28,549 nucleotides of DNA from a virus: the IMG/VR virus record IMGVR_UViG_3300027833_001691, positions 1-28,549 of that record; one strand, written 5' to 3'. A program made the translations under genes and the position numbers. Under the pieces are notes generated by a model. The model was given only the letters and a program-made list of their open reading frames with translations, had not been told where the DNA came from and did not search any database. The first letter of the stretch is position 1. Each line of letters begins with the position of its first letter. Below are positions 6,480-13,312 of the stretch, piece after piece.

Positions 6480-6658
6480 TAGTTGAATACTCCTGCTCTT
6501 GGTGCAGAACCGTTGTGGCTCAGCATATATTGATAGGCATAGCGCCAATCACTTCCGTACTCTGTTTTTGCGTAAGTAAGCATCTCTCTTTCAAACTTCC
6601 GTGTTGGAAGTGGGTTTCCAAGTATACTCACAAGTCCGCTAAATGTTTCTTTAAACAT
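6479..6658 (-). CDS. 59-aa hypothetical protein, first of the small-gene chain
   Basis: A 59-aa frame, MFKETFSGLVSILGNPLPTRK to SAPRAGVFN, with AAGGAG 6 nt before ATG 6658. Its TAA overlaps the ATG of the DUF1127 gene. It contains YAKTEYGSDWRYAYQYML, a Tyr-rich helical stretch. Family not recognised. It follows a long (about 180 nt) structured leader, so it is probably the gene most directly controlled by that leader. Confidence 0.7.
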   Translation of the reverse strand: MFKETFSGLVSILGNPLPTRKFEREMLTYAKTEYGSDWRYAYQYMLSHNGSAPRAGVFN

Positions 6659-6849
6659 TTCGTTCTCCTTATTAAGTTTTTAGGATGCTTGAGGAAAGCA
6701 ATACCCCGGAACTTCCCCGGCGGTGCATGTACCTTTGGTACACGTCAATTGCGTTTTTAGGAGTGCTTTGTAACTCCCATAGTCTATCCTATGTGTCTAT
6801 GTGTGTTGTCAAAACCGCCATTGCAGCTGTTTTAACGCTTGTATTTATA
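6659..6849 (-). promoter_or_regulatory. Promoter region and GC-rich structured leader of the minus-strand small-gene chain
   Basis: There is no gene from 6659 to 6971. On the minus strand the region holds an exact late box TATAAATA (6849-6842) and a TTGACA (6812-6807) without a clear -10 (best TAGGAT after 15 nt). The leader then has an 8-bp hairpin, CGTGTACC-AAA-GGTACATG (about 6726-6744), and a GC-rich block with CCGGGG twice (about 6704-6722) that stands out in this AT-rich DNA. It could be a folded 5' UTR controlling the downstream genes; no known riboswitch is recognised. Confidence 0.45.
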
Positions 6850-6937
6850 CCTTATTTCTATATAATACACGCTATTTGAGCTAAAATCAAGTTACTTTTG
6901 TGCATACTCGCTATGCATATAATACATACCTAGCTGA

Positions 6938-6945
6938 TATAAATA
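6938..6945 (+). promoter_or_regulatory. T4-type late promoter (TATAAATA)
   Basis: An exact TATAAATA lies 26 nt before ATG 6972. The predicted start is near 6951, leaving a short leader with GGAGAA. It drives the 316-aa protein and PAAR genes. Confidence 0.7.
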
Positions 6946-6971
6946 ATAGTAACAAAAACGGAGAACAACAC

Positions 6972-7922
6972 ATGGGACTTTTTAGCGGTGTAGCATCTGG
7001 TGCAACTTGGGCATTAGACAAATTAGGACTTACTTGGGTAACAGGTGGAGCCACAGCAACACAAACACTGACACCTACATCAACTATAAAAATTGCTATA
7101 AATGTACCCGAAATGTATCCTGCATTAGCACCAAGTCCTGCGCTTCCGTTCCCCGCAAACCACCAAGGTAATTTTGAAATAAAAGTTCCAGACCATAGTA
7201 AGATACTAGGTGATCTTGCTGTGAACATGGCAGAAAATGCACTTAACATGGTAGAGATGGCAATAGCATTACAAACTATTATTGATCCAGAAGGCGGAAT
7301 ACGAATAAAAGACCAATTAGATGATTACCATTATAGTGTTATTAAAAATGCACTAGAAGAAAATGGCAATACTGTTCCACCTTTGAAAGAACCAGAAGCA
7401 AGTACAGCCGCACAGATTGGCGGAGCAATGACCGAAGCTGGTATACTTTCAAATTTAACAACAGCAGCAGATGCACTTGGTGCTGTTAGTCCGTTGGTAG
7501 AAACATATACTACTTTACCAACTAATAAGTTTGGTCTTAATCCTCCTAACGCGGAAAAAGTTAGCAAAGGTAACTTTGGTTCACCTACCCTACAACCAGA
7601 AAATAACCTTGCTCCTAACGGCATATTTCCACCACAAGGAATACCAGGAGTGCTTGGAGATATAACTTGTATGGTAGACGGTCACTTCCCAGACTATTCT
7701 CTTCAATATAGCATAATGGCAAGTGCAATGTCAATACAAGGATTCATTATGAAGTATGCTGTTGGTAACTTTAGAAATGCAATAGATACTAACTCTCGAG
7801 CTCTTGTAATTAAAAACATGCTAGGTGAATTTAGTAAAGAAGTTAGTGACCAAGCACTCGAAGAAGCAAGTCAGCCAGTTCCAGAATGGACAGAGCCAAC
7901 TGGCTCACAAGGAATAAGATAA
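6972..7922 (+). CDS. Hypothetical, probable virion (tail/baseplate) protein
   Basis: A 316-aa protein from ATG 6972 (MGLFSGVASGATWALDKLGL), with GGAGAA 8 nt upstream. The N-terminus has small-residue-rich amphipathic helices. The middle is Pro/Asn/Thr-rich with helices (NMAENALNMVEMAIALQT). The C-terminal YSIMASAMSIQGFIMKYAVGNF is also helical. No enzymatic motif. Its stop overlaps the start of the PAAR gene (TAATG) and a late promoter precedes it. In other systems PAAR genes sit with spike, baseplate or effector partners, so this may be a baseplate or spike-associated component (inference from context). Confidence 0.65.
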   Translation: MGLFSGVASGATWALDKLGLTWVTGGATATQTLTPTSTIKIAINVPEMYPALAPSPALPFPANHQGNFEIKVPDHSKILGDLAVNMAENALNMVEMAIALQTIIDPEGGIRIKDQLDDYHYSVIKNALEENGNTVPPLKEPEASTAAQIGGAMTEAGILSNLTTAADALGAVSPLVETYTTLPTNKFGLNPPNAEKVSKGNFGSPTLQPENNLAPNGIFPPQGIPGVLGDITCMVDGHFPDYSLQYSIMASAMSIQGFIMKYAVGNFRNAIDTNSRALVIKNMLGEFSKEVSDQALEEASQPVPEWTEPTGSQGIR

Positions 7923-8191
7923 TGCCAGGAGTAGCACGTAAGGGTAAAGACATTGCAATAGGAGTAGTGAGAACTGGACGTACAACAGTTTTTGCTAACA
8001 ACCAACCTATTGCTACTGTAGGTGATTTGATTGCACCACACATACCTGGTGGCCCACATTCTGCTAGTGTTGTTGTAGGTTACGAACCTACAGTATATGC
8101 TGAGTCAAGAGAAGTTGCACGAGAAGGTGATGCTACTAGTTGCGGCCACCCATTATCAACAGGATCGTCAAACGTTTTTGCTGGCGACTAA
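7922..8191 (+). CDS. PAAR-motif tail spike tip protein
   Basis: An 89-aa protein starting at ATG 7922, overlapping the previous stop. It shows the PAAR pattern: MPGVARKGKD with IAxGxV repeats, then VGDLIAPHIPGGPHSASVV, then AREGDATSCGHPLSTGSSNVFAGD, with His and Cys residues placed to bind the metal at the cone tip. PAAR proteins cap the membrane-piercing spike of contractile tails; T4 gp5.4 is the phage equivalent. The length is typical. Its last 24 nt overlap the end of the opposing lipase gene. Confidence 0.85.
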   Translation: MPGVARKGKDIAIGVVRTGRTTVFANNQPIATVGDLIAPHIPGGPHSASVVVGYEPTVYAESREVAREGDATSCGHPLSTGSSNVFAGD

Positions 8192-8944
8192 CTTACTAAT
8201 GTGTTTGATGTACTCATCCATTGAATGATCTGAGAAGTTATCAATCTTACCTTGCTTGATACCCATCCACATGCCACGCATTTTATCTTTAAACATCTGC
8301 CAGCCAGTAGGCTTACGAAGGTTGCCATATGCATTTAAGTAATGCTGATTACCACAGTGTCTAAAGCCCATAAGTGCTAGAGGAACAGTTGTAACTATAT
8401 CGTTGTTGTTCTTCCATCTGTGATGTACAGTGCCAAAGCTCTTTACGTAAGTAGGCCATCCTACTCTTGGTGAACCATATGTGTATAGTTCCTCTGGATT
8501 GTTTAGTGTTGTATCACACTCGCAACGATTGGCCATAATAGTTGCCATTGCTGCACCTAAACTATGTCCGCATATCCATAACTTCTTGCCTACATTAACT
8601 GTACGTGCAATATCTTCGCACACCATAGGCCAAAGTTCGTCTACTTCGTCTTTGAAACCTTTGTGTACTCTACTAATTGTTTCAGCGATAACAGGCAAAG
8701 CATTTAGATCTGCTTTGATATCATTAAACTCTGTTGGTTGTGTTCCGCGACACGCAATTACCAAGTCTTCTTTGTTCATAAAGCGGTATGCTTGTGCGCC
8801 TTCTTTGTTATAGAACTCAACAGTTGTGAATCCTAATTTTTTTACTTGACTTTTAACCTCTTTGACATTATCATTATACGCAATACTAGACAGTTTTGCA
8901 AATAATAATGAACGCTCAGGAAAAGACATTTTTGTTATAGACAT
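8168..8944 (-). CDS. Class 3 lipase (alpha/beta hydrolase)
   Basis: A 258-aa protein with a complete lipase-3 triad. GHSLGAAMA carries the nucleophile S128, NNDIVTTVP has D182, and DHSMDEYI has H240. CRGTQP (about 65-70) matches the conserved strand before the oxyanion region, and YGSPRVGW follows the nucleophile elbow as usual. There is no signal peptide. The enzyme should hydrolyse acyl esters of lipids; in infection it may act on the host membrane at lysis or on the envelope at entry (inference). A late box (8979-8986) precedes it. It converges on, and overlaps, the PAAR gene. Confidence 0.9.
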   Translation of the reverse strand: MSITKMSFPERSLLFAKLSSIAYNDNVKEVKSQVKKLGFTTVEFYNKEGAQAYRFMNKEDLVIACRGTQPTEFNDIKADLNALPVIAETISRVHKGFKDEVDELWPMVCEDIARTVNVGKKLWICGHSLGAAMATIMANRCECDTTLNNPEELYTYGSPRVGWPTYVKSFGTVHHRWKNNNDIVTTVPLALMGFRHCGNQHYLNAYGNLRKPTGWQMFKDKMRGMWMGIKQGKIDNFSDHSMDEYIKHISKLVASKNV

Positions 8945-8978
8945 GTTTGCCCCCTAGTGTGTTGCCTCATTGTACACG

Positions 8979-8986
8979 TATTTATA
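8979..8986 (-). promoter_or_regulatory. T4-type late promoter for the lipase gene
   Basis: An exact TATAAATA on the minus strand, 34 nt before ATG 8944; the predicted start is near 8973. It implies late expression of the lipase. Confidence 0.6.
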
Positions 8987-8997
8987 GTTTACATAAA

Positions 8998-9004
8998 CTA
9001 AATA
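8998..9004 (+). promoter_or_regulatory. Late-type promoter box (CTAAATA)
   Basis: CTAAATA lies 19 nt before ATG 9024, diverging from the lipase box. A ribosome site (CGGAG) lies between. Confidence 0.5.
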
Positions 9005-9023
9005 CATTAACGGAGTTGGTTAA

Positions 9024-9284
9024 ATGAAAAAACGTACTAGAAGTATACTAGAAGAATTAAACAATCTTGATCGTGCTGTAAGCAATGATCACTTAATTGA
9101 AGCCACGGGTAGTAACATTATTGAAAGTGCTATTAATTTATTGAATAGAATTAGTAATACCTATAATGAACAGACAGCTGGCGAACTTGAACGTAGATTC
9201 ATTAATTCAATAAAATCAGGAGATCCTCAAAAGTTTAAGCGAGGATTAAAGAAAGTAATAGAGAGCAAAAATAATGACGAATAA
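9024..9284 (+). CDS. Small conserved marine T4-like phage protein
   Basis: An 86-aa, helical, charged protein. MKKRTRSILEELNNLD and the C-terminal SIKSGDPQKFKRGLKKVIES are patterns I have seen in marine T4-like phages, where the function is not known. The middle (ESAINLLNRISNTYNEQTAGELERRF) suggests a two-helix hairpin. CGGAG precedes the ATG. It overlaps the next gene by 11 nt. Its size and operon suggest a structural or assembly helper. Confidence 0.75.
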   Translation: MKKRTRSILEELNNLDRAVSNDHLIEATGSNIIESAINLLNRISNTYNEQTAGELERRFINSIKSGDPQKFKRGLKKVIESKNNDE

Positions 9285-10143
9285 ACTCTTTGAAGGCGGC
9301 AACGTATTTAAAACAGCTGACAGTGCATTGACACAGCGTATAGCAACTAAGGATGTACATCCTACTATCCAGTTTATTGAAAAGATTACGGGCTTGACCT
9401 TTGACGAAGAAGATTGGTTAGGCACAACAGGTAAGAAGAATGATCCAGACGGAGCATTTGAAAAGAATAGTTCAGGCGATTTGGATCTAAACACAGATGC
9501 AAACAAAGTAAGCAAAGAAGAATTAATTTCTAAATTAAAAGCGTACTTACAAAGCCAAGGTGTTCCAGAAGAGAACTGGATGAACCAAGGCCGCAAAAAA
9601 ACTGATGGATATATTCATAATGCAGGAGACCAAGTACACTTCCGCACACCAATAGATGGAGATGATAGAAACGGTTATGTACAAACAGACTTTATGTTTA
9701 CTAGCAACCCGGACTTTCAACGAGGAGCCAAGCGTGGCGGCACAGAACAGTATGGCGGCACAGACAGAGCTATCTTATTGTCAAGTGTTGCAAGAGGCCG
9801 TGGACTAAAGTTTAGTCCTAAGTTTGGATTAGTTGATCCTGCACAAGGCGATGTAGTTGTTGCTGATACCTGGGACAAGATTGCAGAACTATTATTAGGC
9901 AAAGGTGCTACTGAAAAGGACACTCATACTGTTGAAACTATGATTGCATATTTAAAGAACGATCCAAACTATGAAGAACTTATTGCTCCGTGGAAAGAAA
10001 CAATGGAAAAGGCGGGCAAACAAGTACCGGAACAAGCTCAAGAATCATTAGCTGATAAACACCTACGTAGAATTAAACAGTTAAGTGGCGTAGGCACTAG
10101 TCATACTGTAATGGCATCAAATGGCATTAGGATGAATAAATGA
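9274..10143 (+). CDS. Putative pol-beta-type nucleotidyltransferase
   Basis: A 289-aa protein. Around residues 49-71 it reads LGTTGKK... SGDLDLNTD: a Gly-Thr (G50-T51) followed by D69-L-D71, and later VQTDFMF with D139. This fits the NTase-fold signature hG[S/T]...Dh[D/E]h...h[D/E]h that binds two metals. The spacing of 18 residues is longer than usual but tolerable. The C-terminus is helical (YLKNDPNYEELIAPWKETME). The substrate cannot be told from sequence. It overlaps the following KWDG protein by ATGA, so the two probably act together. The family name is not certain; the fold call is from motifs only. Confidence 0.6.
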   Translation: MTNKLFEGGNVFKTADSALTQRIATKDVHPTIQFIEKITGLTFDEEDWLGTTGKKNDPDGAFEKNSSGDLDLNTDANKVSKEELISKLKAYLQSQGVPEENWMNQGRKKTDGYIHNAGDQVHFRTPIDGDDRNGYVQTDFMFTSNPDFQRGAKRGGTEQYGGTDRAILLSSVARGRGLKFSPKFGLVDPAQGDVVVADTWDKIAELLLGKGATEKDTHTVETMIAYLKNDPNYEELIAPWKETMEKAGKQVPEQAQESLADKHLRRIKQLSGVGTSHTVMASNGIRMNK

Positions 10144-11297
10144 GATACAGTGATATCAAATTAGTTGAAAGTAAAGTACAACCTGTACAACTCAACGAAG
10201 GCGCACGTATTGATCACGCAGAAGACATTGTGTTTTGGGAAGGTAGCCGAGGCGCTATGCGAGCTGTTGAAGCTCTAAGGAACCTAGAAGGTGATTCACA
10301 CAAAGATGTTACACTTAAATGGGACGGTTCTCCTGCTATTATCTTTGGCCGCAATGAAGATGGAGAGTTTATACTCACAGACAAAAGTGGATTCACAGCG
10401 AAAGGTTATGATGGACGAAGCAAAAGCGGCGATGACCTAGAACAGATGTTTCTAAACCGTAGTGGCGGAAAGAACAGAGAGAACCCGGGCTATGTAGCAT
10501 TTGCAGGCAGTATGAAAAGCATCTTTCCAATGTATGAACAAGCTGTACCAACTAACTTTAGAGGTTACTTCAAAGGCGACTTGTTATATTATAACACACC
10601 ACAAGTACAAAACGGCAACTATGTGTTTAAACCAAACATAGTTGAGTATGCTGTAGACGTAAACAGTGAACTAGGCAAACGGATTGGACAAAGTACAACA
10701 GGAGTTGTAGTACACAGAGTAGTTGACGCTGAAGGTAACGAAGGTCCACTAACAAGTGCTGACATCTTCCAAGGCACTACTGTATTAGTAGTACCGCCAG
10801 TTACAGTTGAACGTCCAGCACAAGTAAACAACGACCAAGTAACACAACTAGAACAGCTAGTTAAAAAGAATGCCGCAGGCATTGACGAGCTACTAAATAT
10901 GGAGTCACTAAAGCAGATGCAACTAAGTGACTTTGCTAAAATACTATATGCATATACAAACAGCAAAGTAGACACAGGATTAAACAATCTAGGTAAAGAC
11001 TTTGCTCAATGGATACAAGCAAGAAAACAACTTTCTCAAAAGAAGAAAGATAAAATAATTGAATACATCGGTCAACATCAGCAAGCATTTGGTGCAATGT
11101 GGGAGACCGTTACAGCACTAATGGCAGTTAAGGACAGTATCATTCAACAGTTTGACACACATGATCAAACAGTTAAATCAAATATCCCAGGTATGGGTGA
11201 TGGTGGTGAAGGGTATGTACTAGCTCATCCAGAAGGTGATATTAAACTAGTACCAAGAGAGTTCTTTACTAAAGCAAACAGAGCTGTACAGAGATAA
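10140..11297 (+). CDS. Protein with ligase-like KWDG motif
   Basis: A 385-aa protein. TLKWDGSPAIIFG (K60, D62, G63) resembles motif I (KxDG) of the covalent nucleotidyltransferases (DNA/RNA ligases, capping enzymes). A later FKGDLLYY and NYVFKPNIVEYAVD could supply strand motifs. The other ligase motifs (III-V) are not obvious, so activity is unproven. The C-terminal half is helical (QLEQLVKKNAAGIDELLNM), ending with GEGYVLAHPEGDIKLVPREFFTKANR, which again recalls a ligase motif IV/V region (EGxVx...KxV). It is coupled to the NTase-like gene just upstream. Confidence 0.6.
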   Translation: MRYSDIKLVESKVQPVQLNEGARIDHAEDIVFWEGSRGAMRAVEALRNLEGDSHKDVTLKWDGSPAIIFGRNEDGEFILTDKSGFTAKGYDGRSKSGDDLEQMFLNRSGGKNRENPGYVAFAGSMKSIFPMYEQAVPTNFRGYFKGDLLYYNTPQVQNGNYVFKPNIVEYAVDVNSELGKRIGQSTTGVVVHRVVDAEGNEGPLTSADIFQGTTVLVVPPVTVERPAQVNNDQVTQLEQLVKKNAAGIDELLNMESLKQMQLSDFAKILYAYTNSKVDTGLNNLGKDFAQWIQARKQLSQKKKDKIIEYIGQHQQAFGAMWETVTALMAVKDSIIQQFDTHDQTVKSNIPGMGDGGEGYVLAHPEGDIKLVPREFFTKANRAVQR

Positions 11298-11308
11298 GGA
11301 GAAATACC

Positions 11309-11755
11309 ATGACAGACTATATGAAAGAGTTTGAAACACACTTAGATAAGATTACTGAAAGTGTTTTAGGCGACGAAGTACAACAGGAAGCAGAGACATC
11401 ACCTCAGCAAAAGAAACTAGCCAACTATGGCAGAATCTTAATGGATCAAGCTGCAACAACTAAAGATGATGCATTGTCAAATATGATGGCAAAGGTTGGT
11501 AATGAACTTACTAACTTTGGTGCAACGTTTGGTTCAAGAACTTTAGAAGAACTATGTAAAAAAACAGGAACAACTCCTAACATAGTAAAGAAACTATTAG
11601 CTTATGCAGAAAAGATATCTGCAACACAAAAAGATATTGCTAGTGATAAATCAGACGGCGGATTAGATGACGAAGGCGACGACGAGTTTACTAGTGCAGC
11701 AGATGATGAAATGGATGCAATGAAAGCAGACCAAGCAGCAAGAGACGCAATGTAA
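11309..11755 (+). CDS. Acidic hypothetical protein of the late block
   Basis: A 148-aa protein with a strong ribosome site (AAGGAG, 6 nt before ATG 11309). The N-terminal half is helical (MTDYMKEFETHLDKITESV). The C-terminal third is very acidic (GGLDDEGDDEFTSAADDEMDAM). The acidic tail is typical of scaffold or assembly proteins and DNA mimics, but nothing identifies it. Its stop and the next start overlap by one base (TAATG). Confidence 0.7.
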   Translation: MTDYMKEFETHLDKITESVLGDEVQQEAETSPQQKKLANYGRILMDQAATTKDDALSNMMAKVGNELTNFGATFGSRTLEELCKKTGTTPNIVKKLLAYAEKISATQKDIASDKSDGGLDDEGDDEFTSAADDEMDAMKADQAARDAM

Positions 11756-12081
11756 TGGACTTTATTAAGGATATGTATAAAGAAGGTCTTGTTGACAGTC
11801 AGATTGACGAGAATGCGTGGGCAGATATTCGCGGACGTAGAATTCAACGACTGTCAAAAGAAAAGCAAGTAGCTCTTTATGCATATCTTGTTGGTCTTGA
11901 AAATGCTATGCGAGCAACTAAGTTTGTTGAAATGGCAGAAGAAGGCAAAACACCACCAAATCAGTACGTAAAAGGGTATGCACCTATAGTTGAAATGGTG
12001 GATGATATTGTAAATGGCGGCACAGCATACATTGCACAGCTAAGACAGTTACACAAACGAGCTAAAAACAGCCGAAAGTAA
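11755..12081 (+). CDS. Helical hypothetical protein
   Basis: A 108-aa protein, MDFIKDMYKEGLVDSQIDEN, with a basic C-terminus (QLHKRAKNSRK). The centre (GRRIQRLSKEKQVALYAYLVGLENAMRA) is helical. The start is coupled to the acidic gene upstream, so an acid-base pairing of the two products is conceivable (inference). Family not recognised. Confidence 0.65.
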   Translation: MDFIKDMYKEGLVDSQIDENAWADIRGRRIQRLSKEKQVALYAYLVGLENAMRATKFVEMAEEGKTPPNQYVKGYAPIVEMVDDIVNGGTAYIAQLRQLHKRAKNSRK

Positions 12082-12100
12082 GCAATAATTTACAAAAAGA

Positions 12101-12134
12101 CTAAATACATATAACAACTTCACTGAGCGTGAAG
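12101..12134 (+). promoter_or_regulatory. Late-type promoter with 5' hairpin
   Basis: CTAAATA (12101-12107) predicts a start near 12113. CTTCAC-tgagc-GTGAAG (12118-12134) would form a 6-bp hairpin 5 nt from the 5' end, which could protect the mRNA. Gene 12167 follows with GGAG. Confidence 0.5.
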
Positions 12135-12166
12135 ATGTGTCATAGAGAAAACATAGGAGAAATAAA

Positions 12167-12496
12167 ATGGCAGGACCAGGATTTGGCGCAATTGCAGGCG
12201 TCGACAATTATAACGCAAAAGCAGGCAACGGCTTAGGCCCACGCACACAGATCATTAGTTTATCTAAAACTAATATCACTCAAGCAGAGCTAGATGCAGC
12301 AGTACAAGCAATCGGAGCAGGCGGAGTAGCAGGAACAGACGATGCAATGAGTATCGCAGGTATTTCAGCTTTTGAAGCAGGCGTAACTGACGCTGTACAC
12401 GTAGCAATCCAAGGAACAGGCACAGTAACAGCAGGCGCTGACTACCGTGGTGTTACTGGAGTAACAATGGCTATCGTAACTACTTTTGTAGACTAA
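12167..12496 (+). CDS. Small Ala/Gly-rich probable virion protein
   Basis: A 109-aa protein, MAGPGFGAIAGVDNYNAKAG, with beta-rich Ala/Gly/Thr/Val sequence (VAIQGTGTVTAGADYRGVTGVTMAIVTTFVD) and no catalytic residues. It is a monocistronic unit: late box, 5' hairpin, AGGAG ribosome site and a strong terminator directly after it. This layout suits an abundant structural protein such as a capsid decoration or tail component; which one is not resolvable. Confidence 0.7.
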   Translation: MAGPGFGAIAGVDNYNAKAGNGLGPRTQIISLSKTNITQAELDAAVQAIGAGGVAGTDDAMSIAGISAFEAGVTDAVHVAIQGTGTVTAGADYRGVTGVTMAIVTTFVD

Positions 12497-12550
12497 GATT
12501 CCTTTACCTTAGGAACCGTGATTATGGCCGTAAAGGCAGGCGTCACACTA

Positions 12551-12580
12551 AAGAGTCACTTTTTAAGTGGCTCTTTTTTT
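12551..12580 (+). terminator. Rho-independent terminator
   Basis: AAGAGTCACTT (12551-12561) pairs with AAGTGGCTCTT (12565-12575) with one G-U pair and a 3-nt loop, followed by seven T. Just upstream, CCTTTAC (12501-12507) and GTAAAGG (12530-12536) can also pair. Confidence 0.85.
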
Positions 12581-12584
12581 ATGG

Positions 12585-12592
12585 CTTAAATA
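12585..12592 (+). promoter_or_regulatory. Late-type promoter giving a leaderless start
   Basis: CTTAAATA followed by exactly 5 nt (CAAGC) and ATG 12598. There is no ribosome site between the terminator T-run and the ATG, so the transcript probably starts at or next to the ATG. Confidence 0.55.
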
Positions 12593-12597
12593 CAAGC

Positions 12598-12987
12598 ATG
12601 AACTTCCAAATAAAAACATTAGTAGATGTTACACAAACAAATGCTCGCAAGGGCCAAGATAAAAAACTAGTTAACCAACAGGATAACTTTAACACGTTAT
12701 ACAATACTATTGGTCTTAGAACTAATCCAACAGAGTTTAGCATTAGTGTAGGCAAAGAAACTTGTGAGTTGTTTGGCGCTGTATACAAAAGCAAGCACAA
12801 TGTATGGACTATTGACTTTGTTGTTGAACAAGAGTTTTCAACAAGTATTGACTTTATGTTGCAAGACTTTGAATATGTTCCTATTATATCAGGCTTAGAT
12901 GAAACTGTTAGCATAGACAACGATATGTTTATCACTTGCAAAAATCCTAGTAAATGCAATATAATCTTTAATCAATTGGATAAATAA
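12598..12987 (+). CDS. Hypothetical late protein, probably leaderless
   Basis: A 129-aa protein, MNFQIKTLVDVTQTNARKGQDKKL, with alternating strands (EFSISVGKETCELFGAV, VWTIDFVVEQEF). It has the size and look of a small virion protein. Family not recognised, though the TLVDVTQTNARKG opening recurs in marine phages as I recall it. It has no ribosome site; a TAAATA box sits 5 nt before the ATG. Three cysteines are present (C57, C122, C127 approximately). Confidence 0.7.
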   Translation: MNFQIKTLVDVTQTNARKGQDKKLVNQQDNFNTLYNTIGLRTNPTEFSISVGKETCELFGAVYKSKHNVWTIDFVVEQEFSTSIDFMLQDFEYVPIISGLDETVSIDNDMFITCKNPSKCNIIFNQLDK

Positions 12988-13007
12988 CTTTGTAGTGTTA
13001 AAACTAC
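12979..13007 (+). promoter_or_regulatory. Late-type promoter with 5' terminal hairpin
   Basis: GATAAATA (12979-12986) overlaps the end of the previous gene. The predicted start (about 12992) is the first base of GTAGT-gttaaa-ACTAC (12992-13007), so the message would open with a hairpin. The gene at 13067 follows with CCGGAG. Confidence 0.45.
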
Positions 13008-13066
13008 CAGGCATCTTAAATCACACAACTAGGCTAACGCAACACTTTACCTAACCGGAGAATAAG

Positions 13067-13294
13067 ATGGCCACTGAGCTAGAAAGAACAAACCTAGAAG
13101 CACATGTTGATTTATGTGCAATACGCTACGAAGCGTTAGAAGGCCGCCTCGGGCAAGTAGAATCAAAAATTGAACACATCCATACAGATATTATAGACGG
13201 TCAGAAGTCAATGACCAAAGTCCTTATAGGTACAGCAGGTACTATTGTAGCAGGACTACTATCAACCATCATCGTTATTTTATTGCAGCAGTAA
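13067..13294 (+). CDS. Coiled-coil protein with C-terminal membrane span (holin-like)
   Basis: A 75-aa protein. Residues 1-45 form a charged helix or coiled coil (LEGRLGQVESKIEHIHTDIIDGQ), and residues about 51-73 (VLIGTAGTIVAGLLSTIIVILLQ) form one membrane span. This plan matches XhlA-type hemolysin/holin-associated proteins, which help phage lysis enzymes reach the wall. The match is by layout, not by a strong motif. No endolysin gene is in this window. Ribosome site CCGGAG. Confidence 0.6.
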   Translation: MATELERTNLEAHVDLCAIRYEALEGRLGQVESKIEHIHTDIIDGQKSMTKVLIGTAGTIVAGLLSTIIVILLQQ

Positions 13295-13300
13295 TTCTCG

Positions 13301-13307
13301 CTAAATA
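13301..13307 (+). promoter_or_regulatory. Late-type promoter giving a leaderless start
   Basis: CTAAATA followed by exactly 5 nt (ACTAT) and ATG 13313, with no ribosome site. It has the same spacing as the boxes at 12585 and 4381. Confidence 0.55.
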
Positions 13308-13312
13308 ACTAT

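Noticed and set aside
12501-12536. Stem CCTTTAC/GTAAAGG as a separate terminator
   Set aside because: It has no T-run and a long loop, and a stronger terminator follows at 12551; it is noted only as possible 3' structure.
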